Source: Desulfuromonadaceae bacterium
Lineage (GTDB): Bacteria; Desulfobacterota; Desulfuromonadia; Geobacterales; Pseudopelobacteraceae
Assembly: GCA_028688955.1 (NCBI GenBank)
Contig: JAQTXD010000025.1
Coordinates: 1 to 43,438 of the forward strand
Direction: 5' to 3'
Length of the DNA stretch: 43,438 nt
The position numbers and the translations under genes are program-made. Under the pieces are notes generated by a model that saw only the letters and a program-made list of their open reading frames with translations, was not told where the DNA came from and did not search any database. Positions 8,961 through 17,148 of this stretch are shown here, in pieces (the first letter of the stretch is position 1; each line of letters begins with the position of its first letter).

Positions 8961-11117
8961 CTAAAATCGCGAAGACTGCCAGCGCAGGAGCAGCTGGCGG
9001 TCACAGAATGCTTTCGCTTCAGCAAGGGTTCGCACCCCGCGTCCCGGCAGCAGTGTGATAAGGCCCAGAAACGCCTGGGCCGTTGCCCGGGCGTCTCCCA
9101 TGGAGGTGTGCCGTCCGTCTATGATGATCCCCATCCGTTCCGCCATGGCGTCAAGGCTGTGGCCTTCAGTCCCTTCGTGGAGGCCATACGATAGAAACAG
9201 AGTGTCGAGAAACGGGTTGTCGATCATCGGCAGGCCCGCATCAGCTGCGGCAATTTCCAGACATTTTTTATCGAAGGCAGCATTGTGGGCTACAAGAATT
9301 GAATCGCCGACAAACTCTGTGAATTGTGGATACACCTGATTCATTGAAGGTGCGTCTGCCACCATATGGTCTTCAATATGGTGAAAAATAATTGATTCGG
9401 GCGGGATCGAACGGCCGGGGTTGACCAGGGAGTGGAATATTTCGGCATTTTGAATACGTCCGCGGCGTATGCGAATCCCGCTGATGCTGATGACCTTGTC
9501 TCCTTCTGAAAGCCGCAGACCGGTGGTCTCAGTATCGAAAACGACGTATTCGAGGTCATTTAAGTTTGCCTGGAGCTGATCGGCCCGTTCGATAACCGGT
9601 CGAGGCAGGAACAGATCAAAATCGTAAAATTCCGGTTCAGCGGTCAGCAATCCATCGGTGCGGTTCCCTTCGGAAACGTCTCCGGCCAGCAGAAGTGCAA
9701 GTCGAATCTCCATGTGTGTATCTGTGATTCTGGTCCAGATCTCGCCGCGGTTTTTGTGCACCGTTTCCCCGAGGGAAAGTGCTTGCTCGCCGGCGGGTGC
9801 TACTTCCAACGTCTCCAGTTCGGTCGGGTCGCCCGTGAAGGGGAGGGCCACCCGAAAGGTCGTGACGACAAAACCTTCCTCCACTTGAAGATTTGCGCTG
9901 ACGGAGGCACGTCCTGACGTCATCTTCGAGATCCACTGAAGGACACAACGGAGAGATGCCATCCATGAGAATGGTTCAACAGGTACCGATGGAATAGCAG
10001 TGCTGCTCTCTGCGATCTCGACCGGAATTCCCGGTGCCAAAAGCAGCGATTCAGTCAGTAGTTCACGGGGATCCGATACGATGGCCGGCCATCGTGAACT
10101 TTGGACGGCTTTGGCCGCATCATCAATTGCCGTCACCCGCGTGCTTAGTCTATCCATCTCCTCTGTGACTGCCGCCAGAAACGTTGTCCGTTTTTCCGGA
10201 GACATGTCCGGGTGGCGCTGGAGTGCATCTATCAGCGAGCGGGAAGTGGCGAGCGGGCCACGCAGGAGTTGCTGCATTTCCTGCAGGGACTCTTCGGATT
10301 TTCTGCTGTTAAGGTTCTGAAATACCAGGAGGTATCCGGCCCGTTCCCCTTTCGGTCCCGGCACAATGGAGAGTGACCCCTTGATGATCTTTTCATCTTG
10401 AAACGGAAAAAGCACCTCCTCCACGGTTTCCCGTCCCTGCTCCCATCGTTGGCGCACCCTCTTGAGGTGAAAATTGAGACGATCGCTGGGGAAAATACGT
10501 GACAGAGGGCTTCCGATGCCGGACCTGTATCCCAATTCCAGAATGGTCCGTGCCCGTGGGTTCATCAAAATAGTCTCGGCAGCTTCATTGGCGACAATCA
10601 CACCATCAACCATAGTGCGCAGGACGGTTGCGAGGCGGTTGCGCTCTTCCTGTACCGTAAAAGTGGCTTCCTGCACCCGCCCTTCAAGCTCATCGTACGC
10701 TGTGCCGAGGTTTTCGGCCATGTGGTTGAATTCAATTGCCAGGTCCTCAAGTTCATCCCCTGTATCAAGTTGAATCCGGTGACCAAGGTTGATGCGGGAA
10801 ACAATTTCGGCGCCGCGCCGGATTATTAAAATCGGCAGTAGAAACTGGTCAGCCATGCGCCACGCCAGGAACGTGACTATGCCTCCGAATAGTACGAGAA
10901 CAAATGCTGTTTGCGTGCCTGCAGAGATAAACTGCTCACGCACGTGGGACATCGGTTGGAGCCGTTCCAGTTCAGTCACATAGTCGTTGACCTCTAAATA
11001 CAGTAAGAGCATCGTGATAATCAGCGGAAGCAGGGCGAGGGAGAGGAGCGATACAATCATGCGGAGGCGCAGGCTTTTTTTTCTGCGAATCGGCGTATCT
11101 TTCGGAGAGGATGTCAT
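8961..11117 (-). CDS. Membrane HAMP/PAS sensor with degenerate kinase core fused to DnaQ-like 3'-5' exonuclease
   Basis: 718 aa. Two membrane helices (about 18-45 and 70-92) flank a short extracytoplasmic loop. A HAMP domain (about 93-145), a coiled coil and a PAS domain (about 155-265) follow. Residues 275-345 resemble a HisKA dimerisation helix, but the usual H-E-x-x-x-P is replaced by LLRGPLATSR with no histidine. The part from about 345 to 500 is a poorly conserved ATPase-like region without clear G boxes. Residues about 520-690 are a complete DEDDh exonuclease: DTETTG (D528), AHNAAFD (H611-D616) and HTSMGDA (H670, D675). It overlaps the receiver gene by 4 bases and lies 20 bases upstream of the small membrane-protein gene. 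Such exonucleases often neighbour DUF294 proteins and SSS symporters; fusion to a sensor module is the unusual point. The substrate is unknown. Confidence 0.88.
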   Translation of the reverse strand: MTSSPKDTPIRRKKSLRLRMIVSLLSLALLPLIITMLLLYLEVNDYVTELERLQPMSHVREQFISAGTQTAFVLVLFGGIVTFLAWRMADQFLLPILIIRRGAEIVSRINLGHRIQLDTGDELEDLAIEFNHMAENLGTAYDELEGRVQEATFTVQEERNRLATVLRTMVDGVIVANEAAETILMNPRARTILELGYRSGIGSPLSRIFPSDRLNFHLKRVRQRWEQGRETVEEVLFPFQDEKIIKGSLSIVPGPKGERAGYLLVFQNLNSRKSEESLQEMQQLLRGPLATSRSLIDALQRHPDMSPEKRTTFLAAVTEEMDRLSTRVTAIDDAAKAVQSSRWPAIVSDPRELLTESLLLAPGIPVEIAESSTAIPSVPVEPFSWMASLRCVLQWISKMTSGRASVSANLQVEEGFVVTTFRVALPFTGDPTELETLEVAPAGEQALSLGETVHKNRGEIWTRITDTHMEIRLALLLAGDVSEGNRTDGLLTAEPEFYDFDLFLPRPVIERADQLQANLNDLEYVVFDTETTGLRLSEGDKVISISGIRIRRGRIQNAEIFHSLVNPGRSIPPESIIFHHIEDHMVADAPSMNQVYPQFTEFVGDSILVAHNAAFDKKCLEIAAADAGLPMIDNPFLDTLFLSYGLHEGTEGHSLDAMAERMGIIIDGRHTSMGDARATAQAFLGLITLLPGRGVRTLAEAKAFCDRQLLLRWQSSRF

Positions 11118-11485
11118 GATTCGATAAAGTTTCGTATTGTACTCAGCAGTTCGTCGGCGCTGAACGGCTTCGCAACATAATCGTCCGCCCCCACCTCCAA
11201 CCCCTTCTTCCGTTCCAGCGCCTGCCCCTTGGCCGTCAGCATGATCACCTTCGTTCCGGCCATATGTTCATTCATGCGCAGAGTGCGGCAGACTTCGTAA
11301 CCGTCCTTGCGCGGCATGTTAATATCCAGCAGAATCAGGTCCGGTCGTACACGTTCAGCCACTTCAAGTGCGTCATCGCCATCCCGGGCCGTATGGACTT
11401 CATACCCCTCCATATCAAGAATGAACTCGATGGACATCAGGATATTCGGCTCGTCATCGACCGCCAGTATAATTTTTTTACTCAT
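11114..11485 (-). CDS. Single-domain response regulator (CheY-like receiver)
   Basis: 123 aa, receiver domain only. The acidic pocket is D10/D11, the phospho-acceptor is D54 (LILLDINMP), and the switch residues are T84 and K106 (AKPF). There is no output domain, so it must act by protein contact or as a phosphorelay intermediate. First gene of the operon, with GGAGG 8 nt before the ATG and a good promoter at 11527-11554. The symporter-kinase is the natural phosphodonor because it lacks its own receiver. The exonuclease protein, whose gene overlaps by 4 bases, is a plausible output partner; both links are inferred. Confidence 0.93.
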   Translation of the reverse strand: MSKKIILAVDDEPNILMSIEFILDMEGYEVHTARDGDDALEVAERVRPDLILLDINMPRKDGYEVCRTLRMNEHMAGTKVIMLTAKGQALERKKGLEVGADDYVAKPFSADELLSTIRNFIES

Positions 11486-11526
11486 CTGTAAGACCTCCGT
11501 CTCAACCGGTCATCATTTGGCCGGGC

Positions 11527-11554
11527 ATTATATCTCAAAAATAGAACATGGTAA
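11527..11554 (-). promoter_or_regulatory. Sigma-70-type promoter for the sensory operon
   Basis: On the minus strand TTACCA, 16 nt, then a perfect TATAAT, about 40 bases upstream of the receiver start codon. Confidence 0.6.
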
Positions 11555-11758
11555 CGTTTTTTTACTGGACCTGCATAAATATTTTGTTCTGCAGTATCTG
11601 AAACCAATCAGGCGCTTACCGGAATGGAGCGATCATGCCGCTTGAAACAACTCCAGGCGTTCCGTGCGAAACTCTGATTTACTTTTTGCCGGCTCACATC
11701 TTTTTATGCTCAATGAAAGCAGAAAAGAACTCGTTACGGCGTATTTGACTCCCAGACG

Positions 11759-11785
11759 TTGTCTCAACTCAGGTGTATTTATAGT
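11759..11785 (+). promoter_or_regulatory. Candidate promoter for the Uup gene
   Basis: TATAGT at 11780-11785 matches the -10 consensus at five of six positions. The best -35 (TTGTCT, 11759-11764) is only 15 nt away, so the assignment is tentative. It would give a leader of about 160 nt. Confidence 0.35.
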
Positions 11786-11804
11786 TTAAAAACAGGATTC
11801 AATT

Positions 11805-11828
11805 TGACAATGGTGTCATTATTTGTCA
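11805..11828. repeat. TGACA-N4-TGTCA dyad with a third half-site
   Basis: A perfect 5-bp inverted repeat (11805-11809 and 11814-11818), followed by another TGTCA at 11824-11828. It lies just downstream of the candidate Uup promoter, where a repressor site would sit. No known regulator was matched. Confidence 0.35.
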
Positions 11829-11897
11829 TCACGGTACCCTGAATATCATTCCAACTCCGTTGCTTCCGCGTTTTAATGCTGTTACTTACGATCAGGT

Positions 11898-11925
11898 TTG
11901 TCTGCAGACCATTCCTGGCAGACAA
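11898..11925 (+). repeat. Inverted repeat in the Uup leader
   Basis: TTGTCTG and CAGACAA form perfect 7-bp arms around 14 nt. The left arm also overlaps a 10-nt palindrome, GTCTGCAGAC. It ends about 20 bases before the ribosome-binding site of the Uup gene, so it could form a leader hairpin. Confidence 0.4.
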
Positions 11926-11953
11926 CAAATAAAAACAGACTCATGGAGCATTC

Positions 11954-13846
11954 GTGGCACTAATTTCACTTCGTGATATAACTCTGGCTTTTGGAGGCCC
12001 ACCGATTTTCAACGGGATTAATCTGCAGATCGAGCAGGGCGATCGGCTCTGCCTGATGGGGCGTAACGGCAGCGGGAAATCGACACTGCTGAAGTTGATT
12101 GATGGGGAATTGCCGCCGGAGGGTGGAGACATACAGCGACTGCAAGGCCTCAAGGTAGCCGCACTTACTCAGGATGTGCCGCAGGATCTGAGCGGCACTG
12201 TTTTTGACGTGGTTGCATCCGGAATGGGCAGTGCCGCCGCAACCCTTGCGGAGTACCATCATGTCAGTCATCAACTGGCCCACGACTGCAGTGAAAAACT
12301 GCTGGCCCGGCTTGAATCTCTGCAAAAAGAACTTGAGGAAAATGACGGTTGGAACCTGCATCAGGAAGTGGAGCGGGTACTTAATCGGTTGGATCTCGAC
12401 GCAGAAGCCGAATTTACGGATCTTTCGGGCGGAACCAAACGCCGCGTGCTGCTGGCCCGGGCGCTGGTGTCCAACCCGGATATTCTTATTCTGGATGAGC
12501 CGACCAACCACCTCGATATCGATACGATCCTCTGGCTGGAAGAGTTTCTCGCCAAAAATGTCAGGACAGTACTGTTTGTAACCCATGACCGTGCCTTTGC
12601 CCGGCGACTCGCCAACCGGGTTGCAGAACTTGACCGGGGGCGAATGTACGCATTTTCCTGCGGCTATGATGAATTCGTGGAACGGCGCGAGGCACTTCTG
12701 GAAGCTGAAATTACCCGTCAGGCGCTGTTCGACAAAAAACTTGCCCAGGAGGAAGTCTGGGTGAGGCAGGGGATCAAGGCCCGTCGCACCCGTAATGAGG
12801 GGCGCGTCAGGGCACTCAAGAAGCTGCGTGAAGAGTCCCGTCAGCGACGTGAACGGCAGGGGACGGCAAAGATCCAGCTGCAGGTGGCGGATCGCTCCGG
12901 AGCGCTGGTGGCGGAGGCAACCGGTGTCACCTTTGCCTATGACAGCCGGGCAATTGTGCGGGATCTTACCACTACGATCATGCGCGGTGACCGGATCGGA
13001 ATTATCGGCCCGAACGGTTCAGGCAAAACAACACTTCTTCGCTTATTACTGGGAGAACTGGAGCCGCAACAGGGTGAAATCAAGTTGGGAACCCGTCGTG
13101 AAGTGATATATTTTGATCAGCTTCGCGAACAGTTGGATATGGACAAAAGTGTTCAGGAAAACGTCGGTGAGGGTAATGATACACTGGTCATTAACGGGCA
13201 GTCGCGCCATATCATCGGCTACCTGCAGGACTTTCTCTTCTCGCCGGAGCGTGCCCGTTCTCCGGTCAGCATTCTGTCCGGTGGCGAACGTAACCGCCTC
13301 TTGTTGGCCAAACTTTTCACCAAACCATCCAATATTCTCGTCATGGACGAACCGACCAACGATCTCGATGCTGAAACGCTTGATCTATTGGAAGATCTAC
13401 TGATGGAATATCCCGGTACACTGCTTCTGGTCAGTCATGACCGGGAGTTTCTCAACAATGTTGTGTCAAGTACGCTGGTACTGGCGGGTGATGGTGCCGT
13501 TCGGGAGTTCGTTGGAGGATATGATGACTGGTTGAGTCAGGCAGCTACAGAGGCGGCAGCCGCAATTCAGGTCGAGCAGAAAGCAGCTCCGGAAAAAGGC
13601 CGGCCGCAGAAAGAAAAGGTCCGCAAACTGTCTTTCAATGATCAGCGTGAACTGGAGACGTTGCCGGAACGGATCGCAGCTATTGAAAAGGAGCAGGAAG
13701 AACTTCACCTACGCCTGGCAGATCCTGATTTTTACCGGAGTGCCGGAGCGGAAGTAGTGACAGTCAATGCCCGATTGGTGGAGTTAGAGCAGGCACTGGA
13801 CGCGGCTTTTCTCCGTTGGGATGAGTTGGAGAGTCTGAGAGGATAA
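11954..13846 (+). CDS. uup: ABC-F family ATPase, Uup type
   Basis: 630 aa, soluble, two ABC cassettes. Cassette 1 has Walker A GRNGSGKST (about 36-44), signature LSGGTKRR and Walker B LILDEPTNHLD. Cassette 2 has GPNGSGKTT, LSGGERNR and LVMDEPTNDLD. The linker (EVWVRQGIKARRTRNEGRVR) is the Uup-type sequence. The last 85 residues form the coiled-coil C-terminal domain that contributes to nucleic-acid binding in Uup. The start is GTG at 11954 with GGAG 5 nt upstream. E. coli Uup is linked to ribosome function and to suppressing transposon excision. It is a separate subfamily from the ABC-F protein at the left edge. The following gene is 145 bases away and has its own candidate promoter, so this is probably monocistronic. 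Confidence 0.93.
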   Translation: MALISLRDITLAFGGPPIFNGINLQIEQGDRLCLMGRNGSGKSTLLKLIDGELPPEGGDIQRLQGLKVAALTQDVPQDLSGTVFDVVASGMGSAAATLAEYHHVSHQLAHDCSEKLLARLESLQKELEENDGWNLHQEVERVLNRLDLDAEAEFTDLSGGTKRRVLLARALVSNPDILILDEPTNHLDIDTILWLEEFLAKNVRTVLFVTHDRAFARRLANRVAELDRGRMYAFSCGYDEFVERREALLEAEITRQALFDKKLAQEEVWVRQGIKARRTRNEGRVRALKKLREESRQRRERQGTAKIQLQVADRSGALVAEATGVTFAYDSRAIVRDLTTTIMRGDRIGIIGPNGSGKTTLLRLLLGELEPQQGEIKLGTRREVIYFDQLREQLDMDKSVQENVGEGNDTLVINGQSRHIIGYLQDFLFSPERARSPVSILSGGERNRLLLAKLFTKPSNILVMDEPTNDLDAETLDLLEDLLMEYPGTLLLVSHDREFLNNVVSSTLVLAGDGAVREFVGGYDDWLSQAATEAAAAIQVEQKAAPEKGRPQKEKVRKLSFNDQRELETLPERIAAIEKEQEELHLRLADPDFYRSAGAEVVTVNARLVELEQALDAAFLRWDELESLRG

Positions 13847-13914
13847 TCCCACTATTTTACCGAATGCACACCCGGGGCACTTGTGAAACCCGGAAAAGAG
13901 GGTACTCTGCACTA

Positions 13915-13943
13915 TTGACAGCATGGTGCAATTGCGCGATTGT
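13915..13943 (+). promoter_or_regulatory. Candidate promoter for the lipoprotein cluster
   Basis: A perfect TTGACA, 17 nt, then GATTGT (weak -10), about 50 bases upstream of the first gene of the cluster. Confidence 0.4.
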
Positions 13944-13991
13944 TTACTCTGAAGAGGGACAGCCGAAGCCATTGCCGGATCGATCGGGGGG

Positions 13992-15428
13992 ATGGACGTG
14001 AGGGTATTGTTGACAACCTGCAGACAGATACTGCTGCTGACGATTCTTCTTTTCGTGACCGGTTGCGCCGTGTCCTCAACCTTTTCTCCCTACCCGAAGC
14101 AGATACAGCCTCTTATTACCTCCCTTTCAAATCACACCCCGATTGACATTGCTCACTGTCTGCAGAATGAATGCAAGAGCAAAGACCTGATTCTCTATTC
14201 TATGGAGCGTGGGCGCTATGCTCACGTCGTTGGGAACAATGACGCCAGCATGTCCGACTTTACTGCGGCGATGGAAAAAATTCGTGAAAACGATGAAAAA
14301 GCTTTGATCAGCGCTTCCGGTATCGGTGCCTCTGTTGCGGCTACGCTTGTGAATGATAATGCTATTCCCTATGAAGGTGAGGGGTACGAGCGGGTGCTGC
14401 TGCATCATTACCAGGCACTCAACTATTTGCAGAAGAAGGATCTTGAGGGCGCAGGGGTTGAAATTCGCCGTGCGAATAGTGAACAGAACGACTCTTTACA
14501 GCGTTTTGAAAAGGAGATCGACCGGGCACGGGAAGAGGGGGAGAAGAAAAAGGTCGATGGCGGTATCTCCCGGATCGCGACCAACTATGCTCAGATGGAT
14601 GAAGTTGCGGGCAGGGTGAAAAATTCATTTCAGAATGCCTATACCTTTTATCTCTCCGGTTTTATGTACGAATTGATCCGTCAGTCGAACGATGCCTACA
14701 TTGATTACAAAAAGGCACTGGAGATATATCCCGAGAATAAATATATACAGAAAGATGTGTTGCGGCTGGCTGAAAAACTTGAAATGCGGGAGGAACTTGA
14801 AGAACTAAAGCAGCGCTTTCCAATTGGAAATCAGACTTTTATTGAAGAAGAGGGAGTCGGTTCCGGCGAGCTGCTGGTGATCTTCGAGGATGGTTTCGTG
14901 CCCCAGAAACATGAGATTAAAATACCCATTCCCATAAACAGATCGGCCCTTGTCACTATTGCTTTCCCGATCTATCAGGAAAAATGGTCGGTTCCTGTGC
15001 CGCTGATGATACTCAATAATGACGAGTTGATAGGCAGCACCGAACCAATCTGTGATATTCGGGCGTTGGCGGTCAAGTCGCTTCAGGAAAAGGTACCGGT
15101 TATTGCCACCCGTCAAATTGTCCGTGCGATTTCAAAAGGGGTGACTGCCGCTGCAGCAAAGAAAAACCTGGGTGATCTTGGGCAGTTTGCTGCAAATGTG
15201 TGGAACCTGCTCAGCGAAAGTGCCGATCTTCGCAGTTGGCTTACTCTGCCAGCCAGTGCCCAGATATTACGGGCACGATTGCCGGCCGGCAGTTATAAAC
15301 TAACGATGCAGCACCCGATGACACCCGGAACGATGTACGCTGATGTTGAGATAAATGCTGATGGTAAAACAATCCTGCAGGTGATCCGGACCGGGGGGCA
15401 GATGTATAGTCGGTCGACATCATTTTAA
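13992..15428 (+). CDS. COG3014-type lipoprotein with TPR-like helices
   Basis: 478 aa. The N-terminal helix ends in a lipobox (FVTGC, Cys25), so it is probably a lipidated envelope protein. The middle is alpha-helical with TPR-like units, such as the stretch NAYTFYLSGFMYELIRQ and the following YIDYKKALEIYPENKYIQ. The C-terminal half is mixed alpha/beta and includes PVIATRQIVRAISKG, a conserved COG3014 segment. Function is unknown. The ATG at 13992 directly abuts GGGGGG; the GTG two codons later (13998) has better ribosome-binding spacing and may be the real start. First of five exported proteins encoded in a row. The next gene is 118 bases downstream with its own strong ribosome-binding site. 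Confidence 0.85.
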   Translation: MDVRVLLTTCRQILLLTILLFVTGCAVSSTFSPYPKQIQPLITSLSNHTPIDIAHCLQNECKSKDLILYSMERGRYAHVVGNNDASMSDFTAAMEKIRENDEKALISASGIGASVAATLVNDNAIPYEGEGYERVLLHHYQALNYLQKKDLEGAGVEIRRANSEQNDSLQRFEKEIDRAREEGEKKKVDGGISRIATNYAQMDEVAGRVKNSFQNAYTFYLSGFMYELIRQSNDAYIDYKKALEIYPENKYIQKDVLRLAEKLEMREELEELKQRFPIGNQTFIEEEGVGSGELLVIFEDGFVPQKHEIKIPIPINRSALVTIAFPIYQEKWSVPVPLMILNNDELIGSTEPICDIRALAVKSLQEKVPVIATRQIVRAISKGVTAAAAKKNLGDLGQFAANVWNLLSESADLRSWLTLPASAQILRARLPAGSYKLTMQHPMTPGTMYADVEINADGKTILQVIRTGGQMYSRSTSF

Positions 15429-15546
15429 TGCGCTAATACGGTTTGTATTTTTTACCATTCTGGCGGAAAATGAGTTCAGAAGTCTCGGTGTGCCGCCGGG
15501 GAATGAGGGCGCAAAGCGGTGACGGCATTCTGGAAGGAGAGAGGGT

Positions 15547-16608
15547 ATGAAAAAGAGACTAATTATCTGCATGGCTGTTGTAACGATCATGTCACCTGTG
15601 AAGCTGCTCTCAGCGGAAAAAGCTCCGGATGCACCGGCATCTCCTGCCGTTGAACTGTTACAGAGCGGAGAGAAGGACACAATTTATGTCGATGAACTGA
15701 AAATTCAGCCATCAGTCCTTGATATGGCGGGGAAAAAACATATAAAGACCGCACTGATGCGGGTGTCCGATTCTCTGGAGAATCAGGTGGTTTCAGCTCT
15801 CAGTGCCACCCGTGTTTTTCAGTTGGTAGAGCGTCGTCTCCCTCCCGCCAATGGTGGGGTGGTGAACGGTGCTGGTGCTGAAGCTGCTGAGCCAGATAAC
15901 CGGGACAGAGTACCGGGCGGCACAGCGACCGGAGCCCGATTTGCTTTTCGCACCCTGATTGACGGTTTTGACGACACGGTGAAAACGGTGGAGCATCAGG
16001 CTATTGGGCGGGTGTCGCAGAGCCGAACGCTATTTTTATCGGCGTCAGTCCAGATTGTTGACACGCTAAGCGGCAAACTGTTACCCGATTCTCCCAGTGT
16101 GCAGCTCACAAAAACGGAAGAAACCGAGAATGCCCGAATGGGGCAGCTTTCAGGAAGCGACGAGTTACTCGTTGCCGTGGCTAAAGAAATGGCACGTACA
16201 CTTTCTCAAGAGGTTGTCGCACTCCTTCGCCCCGCCAAAGTTTTAACGGTGACCGGAAGGCAGATTCTGATAAATCGGGGGAGCGAATATGGCTTTTCCA
16301 AGGGTGATCTTGTTGAAATTTTTACCGTTCAAAGAGTGAGGGACGATGATACCGGCGAGTTTTTCCACAACGAGGTGTCAGTTGGACAGGCGGTGATTAG
16401 CCGTATTGAAAAGAATCAGAGTTATGCCGCTGTAACCGGTGATGATACAGGTATTACCAAGGGCTCTGTGGTCCGGTTTGTAAAGTCGGCAGCACGCAGG
16501 GCCGTTGAAGCGGAACCACCCCCCGATGTCACGCTGCCTGATTTTGGCACAAAGGGCGACAGGGGGAATACACCGGGTTCAAGTGAAAAACCACTTAAGT
16601 GGAAATAG
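15547..16608 (+). CDS. Exported CsgG-like protein
   Basis: 353 aa with a signal peptide ending near LLSA-EK. There is no lipobox cysteine, unlike classic CsgG. The segment from about residue 55 to 225 has the CsgG-type pattern: small-molecule-like beta strands, DSLENQVVSALSATRVFQLVERR, and a later strand-rich part ending in EMARTLSQEVVALLRP. A C-terminal domain of about 90 residues (ILINRGSEYGFSKGDLVEIF...) looks like a compact beta barrel of the kind found in FlgT-like proteins. It ends in a Pro/Gly-rich tail. GGAGAGAGGGT precedes the ATG. The YcfL-like gene follows after 12 bases. A role in outer-membrane assembly with the lipoproteins is inferred from context. Confidence 0.75.
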   Translation: MKKRLIICMAVVTIMSPVKLLSAEKAPDAPASPAVELLQSGEKDTIYVDELKIQPSVLDMAGKKHIKTALMRVSDSLENQVVSALSATRVFQLVERRLPPANGGVVNGAGAEAAEPDNRDRVPGGTATGARFAFRTLIDGFDDTVKTVEHQAIGRVSQSRTLFLSASVQIVDTLSGKLLPDSPSVQLTKTEETENARMGQLSGSDELLVAVAKEMARTLSQEVVALLRPAKVLTVTGRQILINRGSEYGFSKGDLVEIFTVQRVRDDDTGEFFHNEVSVGQAVISRIEKNQSYAAVTGDDTGITKGSVVRFVKSAARRAVEAEPPPDVTLPDFGTKGDRGNTPGSSEKPLKWK

Positions 16609-16620
16609 GGAGGGAGTGTT

Positions 16621-17067
16621 ATGAAACAGAGGGGAAAGTATATTTCGTATGGTATTGCGGCGGTTCTGCTGCTTGCATCAACCGGGTTGACCGGCTGCAG
16701 CACCACAGCCGGAATTGAAGCGACCGGAAAGTCTTCCTGGAATGATGATGGCTCCCGTGGTCTTGATAAAAAAGTTGTGTTCAACAACAGCGGTCTGAAG
16801 GGGGATATTGAGATTGTCGAGATGAAAAGTTCCCAGGCAGGTGATCTCATGAGGGCGCAGGCTACATTACGTTCAAAGGATAAGGCTACCGTACTGTTTC
16901 AATACCGGTTCGACTGGTATGATGCCGGCGGGTTTGAAATAAATTCCGGTGCCGGCTCCTGGAAACCACTGATACTCACCGGGCGCGAAACAAAAACTAT
17001 TCAGAATGTGGCACCTGATCCGCGAGCCAAGGAGTTTAAGCTGAAGTTACGTGAAGTGGAGAAGTAA
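16621..17067 (+). CDS. YcfL-like (DUF1425) lipoprotein
   Basis: 148 aa. The signal peptide ends in a lipobox LTGC (Cys26). The mature part has the beta-sandwich pattern of DUF1425/YcfL: KKVVFNNSGLKGDIEIVEM, LFQYRFDWYDAGGFEI, then WKPLILTGRETKTIQNVAPDP. In E. coli the ycfL gene lies next to lpoB, and the same pairing is seen here with the LpoB-like gene downstream, which supports both assignments. AGGGAG sits shortly before the ATG. Confidence 0.85.
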   Translation: MKQRGKYISYGIAAVLLLASTGLTGCSTTAGIEATGKSSWNDDGSRGLDKKVVFNNSGLKGDIEIVEMKSSQAGDLMRAQATLRSKDKATVLFQYRFDWYDAGGFEINSGAGSWKPLILTGRETKTIQNVAPDPRAKEFKLKLREVEK

Positions 17068-17148
17068 TATCCGGATGTGCAGATGTCTCCCGGATAAGCG
17101 TAATGATACATAGAACTTATACCAAGAAAGATAGTGAGGAATCAGCCT

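Larger units (their letters stand above)
11555..11953. other. Intergenic region and long leader upstream of the Uup gene
   Basis: About 400 bases without a convincing gene. A 37-codon ORF (11635-11748, +) has GGAG 6 nt before its ATG but no recognisable product. Towards the Uup gene there are a candidate -10 (TATAGT, 11780-11785), a TGACA/TGTCA dyad (11805-11818) and an inverted repeat close to the start codon (11898-11925). No RNA gene was recognised. Confidence 0.5.

Noticed and set aside
11966..12586. 206-aa minus-strand ORF
   Set aside because: Antisense to the Uup gene; Walker and signature motifs are on the plus strand.
13940..14146. 68-aa ORF overlapping the start of the COG3014 gene
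   Set aside because: No Shine-Dalgarno and in another frame within a gene that has a good signal peptide.
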